Positions 6,756 to 7,748 of a stretch of 7,748 nt of DNA are shown piece by piece. Each line of letters starts with the position of its first letter. The first letter of the stretch is position 1. Origin of the DNA: Bacteroidota bacterium (GTDB lineage Bacteria > Bacteroidota > Bacteroidia > Chitinophagales > UBA10324); the NCBI GenBank assembly GCA_003455275.1, contig DMRR01000055.1, positions 1-7,748 of the forward strand. Direction: 5' to 3'. Below the pieces are notes generated by a model. That model was not told the origin of the DNA and searched no databases. It saw only the letters and a list, made by a program, of their open reading frames with translations. The translations under genes and the position numbers were made by a program.

Positions 6756-7748
6756 TTACTGAACTACAATTTTCTGTTCGTAAACATTCTCTTCGGTTGA
6801 AATTTTTACCAGGTAAATGCCGGGTGAAAAGTTGGCTACCGAAAATTTTTCAGCAGGTAAAACTGAAATTTTTTCAAAAACTTTTTTTCCAAGAATGTTG
6901 AAAATTGATATTTCAAATATTTTGTTTGGAAATGGAAGTCCCTTTATAGAAAAGTCTTGAAAACAAGGATTAGGTGAAATCACCAGTTCGGTTTTCTTAT
7001 TTTCAGTTTCATTTATTTCTGTCGAAGAGCAATTAATCAAAAGATTTACACTTCCTGAATCAAGGTTAGTGAGGTTGCATACGGCAGCAATATCATCCAG
7101 GCCATCATTGTTAAAATCTGCAACAACAACATCGTGAGGAAAAGAATCTAACTGAAAATATTGTGGTTGAGAAAAGTTACCCAAATTGTTTTGTAATACA
7201 GCAACGCTGCATGCGAACTGATTTACAACAACAAGATCGGGAAATGCATTGCCATCTAAATTAGCTTTAGCAATTGCAACCGGTCCATCACCAACTGAAA
7301 AATTTACCGGGGCTCCAAAGTTTCCTGCACCATCGCCGTAGAATTCTGAAATTTCATCGTTGCTTTTATCAGCAGTTACAAGATCTGTGCTTCCATCGAA
7401 ATTAAAATCGCCACACACAACATCTATTACATTGGAATCAGCAGGAACATTTTGCGGAGCAGAGAACGAACCATTCCCATCACCATAAAAAACCCACGCA
7501 CAATTCATATATCCACCTGCACAAGCAAGGTCAAGTGCGGTGTCGTTATTAATATATGCAGCAGTGATTGAGTAATAAGGATGCCCTGCACCAAAATCAA
7601 CAGGTGCAGAAAAATTTCCGGCGCCGTCACCCAGAGAAATACGAACACGATACTGAGTTGCAATTGCTAAATCTGTTTTTCCATCTCCATTGAAATCAAC
7701 GGCAGTAACAGCGAGAGGAGAAGTGTAACCAACAAAACTGCCCGAACT
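6756..7748 (-). CDS. FG-GAP/VCBS-repeat secreted protein with T9SS sorting tail (N terminus outside window)
   Basis: The last 330 codons of a larger gene; the frame is open to the right edge, so the ATG at 7506-7508 is internal. The visible part holds about four to five FG-GAP/VCBS repeats of roughly 60 residues. Each pairs a Ca2+-loop-like motif (DFNGDGKTDLAIA, DFNFDGSTDLVTA, DFNNDGLDDIAAV) with a GDGAGNFSAPVDF-type segment, typical of extracellular beta-propeller blades. Two loops are degenerate (YINNDTALDLACA, NLDGNAFPDLVVV). The final ~76 residues, from LVISPNP through FNILGKKVF and FSPGIYLVKI to the terminal KIVVQ, match the type A C-terminal sorting domain of type IX secretion. The protein is therefore probably exported across the outer membrane and released or anchored there. 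Ligand and role are unknown; such proteins are often adhesins or parts of larger enzymes, and any N-terminal catalytic domain would be outside the window. Confidence 0.92.
   Translation of the reverse strand, partial: SSGSFVGYTSPLAVTAVDFNGDGKTDLAIATQYRVRISLGDGAGNFSAPVDFGAGHPYYSITAAYINNDTALDLACAGGYMNCAWVFYGDGNGSFSAPQNVPADSNVIDVVCGDFNFDGSTDLVTADKSNDEISEFYGDGAGNFGAPVNFSVGDGPVAIAKANLDGNAFPDLVVVNQFACSVAVLQNNLGNFSQPQYFQLDSFPHDVVVADFNNDGLDDIAAVCNLTNLDSGSVNLLINCSSTEINETENKKTELVISPNPCFQDFSIKGLPFPNKIFEISIFNILGKKVFEKISVLPAEKFSVANFSPGIYLVKISTEENVYEQKIVVQ

Noticed and set aside
6745..6764. Hairpin GTTCGG / CTGAAC between smc and the repeat-protein gene as a terminator
   Set aside because: The stem is only 6 bp with a G-T pair, the T-run lies in the loop and not after the stem, and no T-run follows on either strand.
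1..7748. Mobile element, CRISPR array, defence locus or biosynthetic cluster
   Set aside because: No transposase, integrase, terminal inverted repeats, regularly spaced repeats or defence-gene motifs are visible; the genes are regulatory, salvage, chromosome-maintenance and surface-protein genes.

Overview
The window looks like ordinary chromosome from a member of the Bacteroidota. Four things point that way: a C-terminal tail of the type IX secretion (T9SS) sorting type on an FG-GAP/VCBS-repeat protein; a LytS-like kinase paired with a LytTR response regulator; start sites without clear Shine-Dalgarno sequences; and a chromosomal SMC whose head reads IELG where most SMCs carry the Q-loop Gln. 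Base composition is moderately AT-rich throughout, and nothing suggests recent transfer. I see no insertion sequence, tRNA, rRNA, CRISPR array or phage gene.

Left part (1-1884): the last 42 codons of an unidentified plus-strand gene end 17 bases from the end of a convergent minus-strand operon. That operon encodes a four-helix membrane histidine kinase (841-1884) followed by its LytTR response regulator (149-844). The two genes share an ATGA overlap, so they are probably translationally coupled. The kinase would sense something at the membrane or periplasm, phosphorylate Asp54 of the regulator, and the LytTR domain would then control promoters that cannot be identified from this window.

Middle (1885-3211): a 169-base divergent spacer holds a plausible Bacteroidota-type promoter for the kinase operon and a 12-bp palindrome. 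It is followed by a small four-helix membrane protein of unknown function (2054-2431) and by a tetrameric-type cytidine deaminase (2516-2995, pyrimidine salvage). A 216-base spacer with no recognised gene separates the deaminase from smc.

Right part (3212-7748): a complete smc gene (1176 codons, GTG start) encodes the core ATPase of the chromosome-condensation complex. Its partner genes scpA and scpB are not in the window. It converges, with 13 bases between stop codons, on the 3' part of a secreted or surface FG-GAP repeat protein with a T9SS-type tail. That minus-strand gene runs off the right edge; the reading frame is open to base 7748, so the ATG at 7506-7508 is internal and not the true start.

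I found no convincing new system. The points most worth a second look are the altered SMC Q-loop, the His-rich periplasmic loop of the kinase, a tiny upstream ORF that overlaps the deaminase start, and the unexplained spacer before smc.
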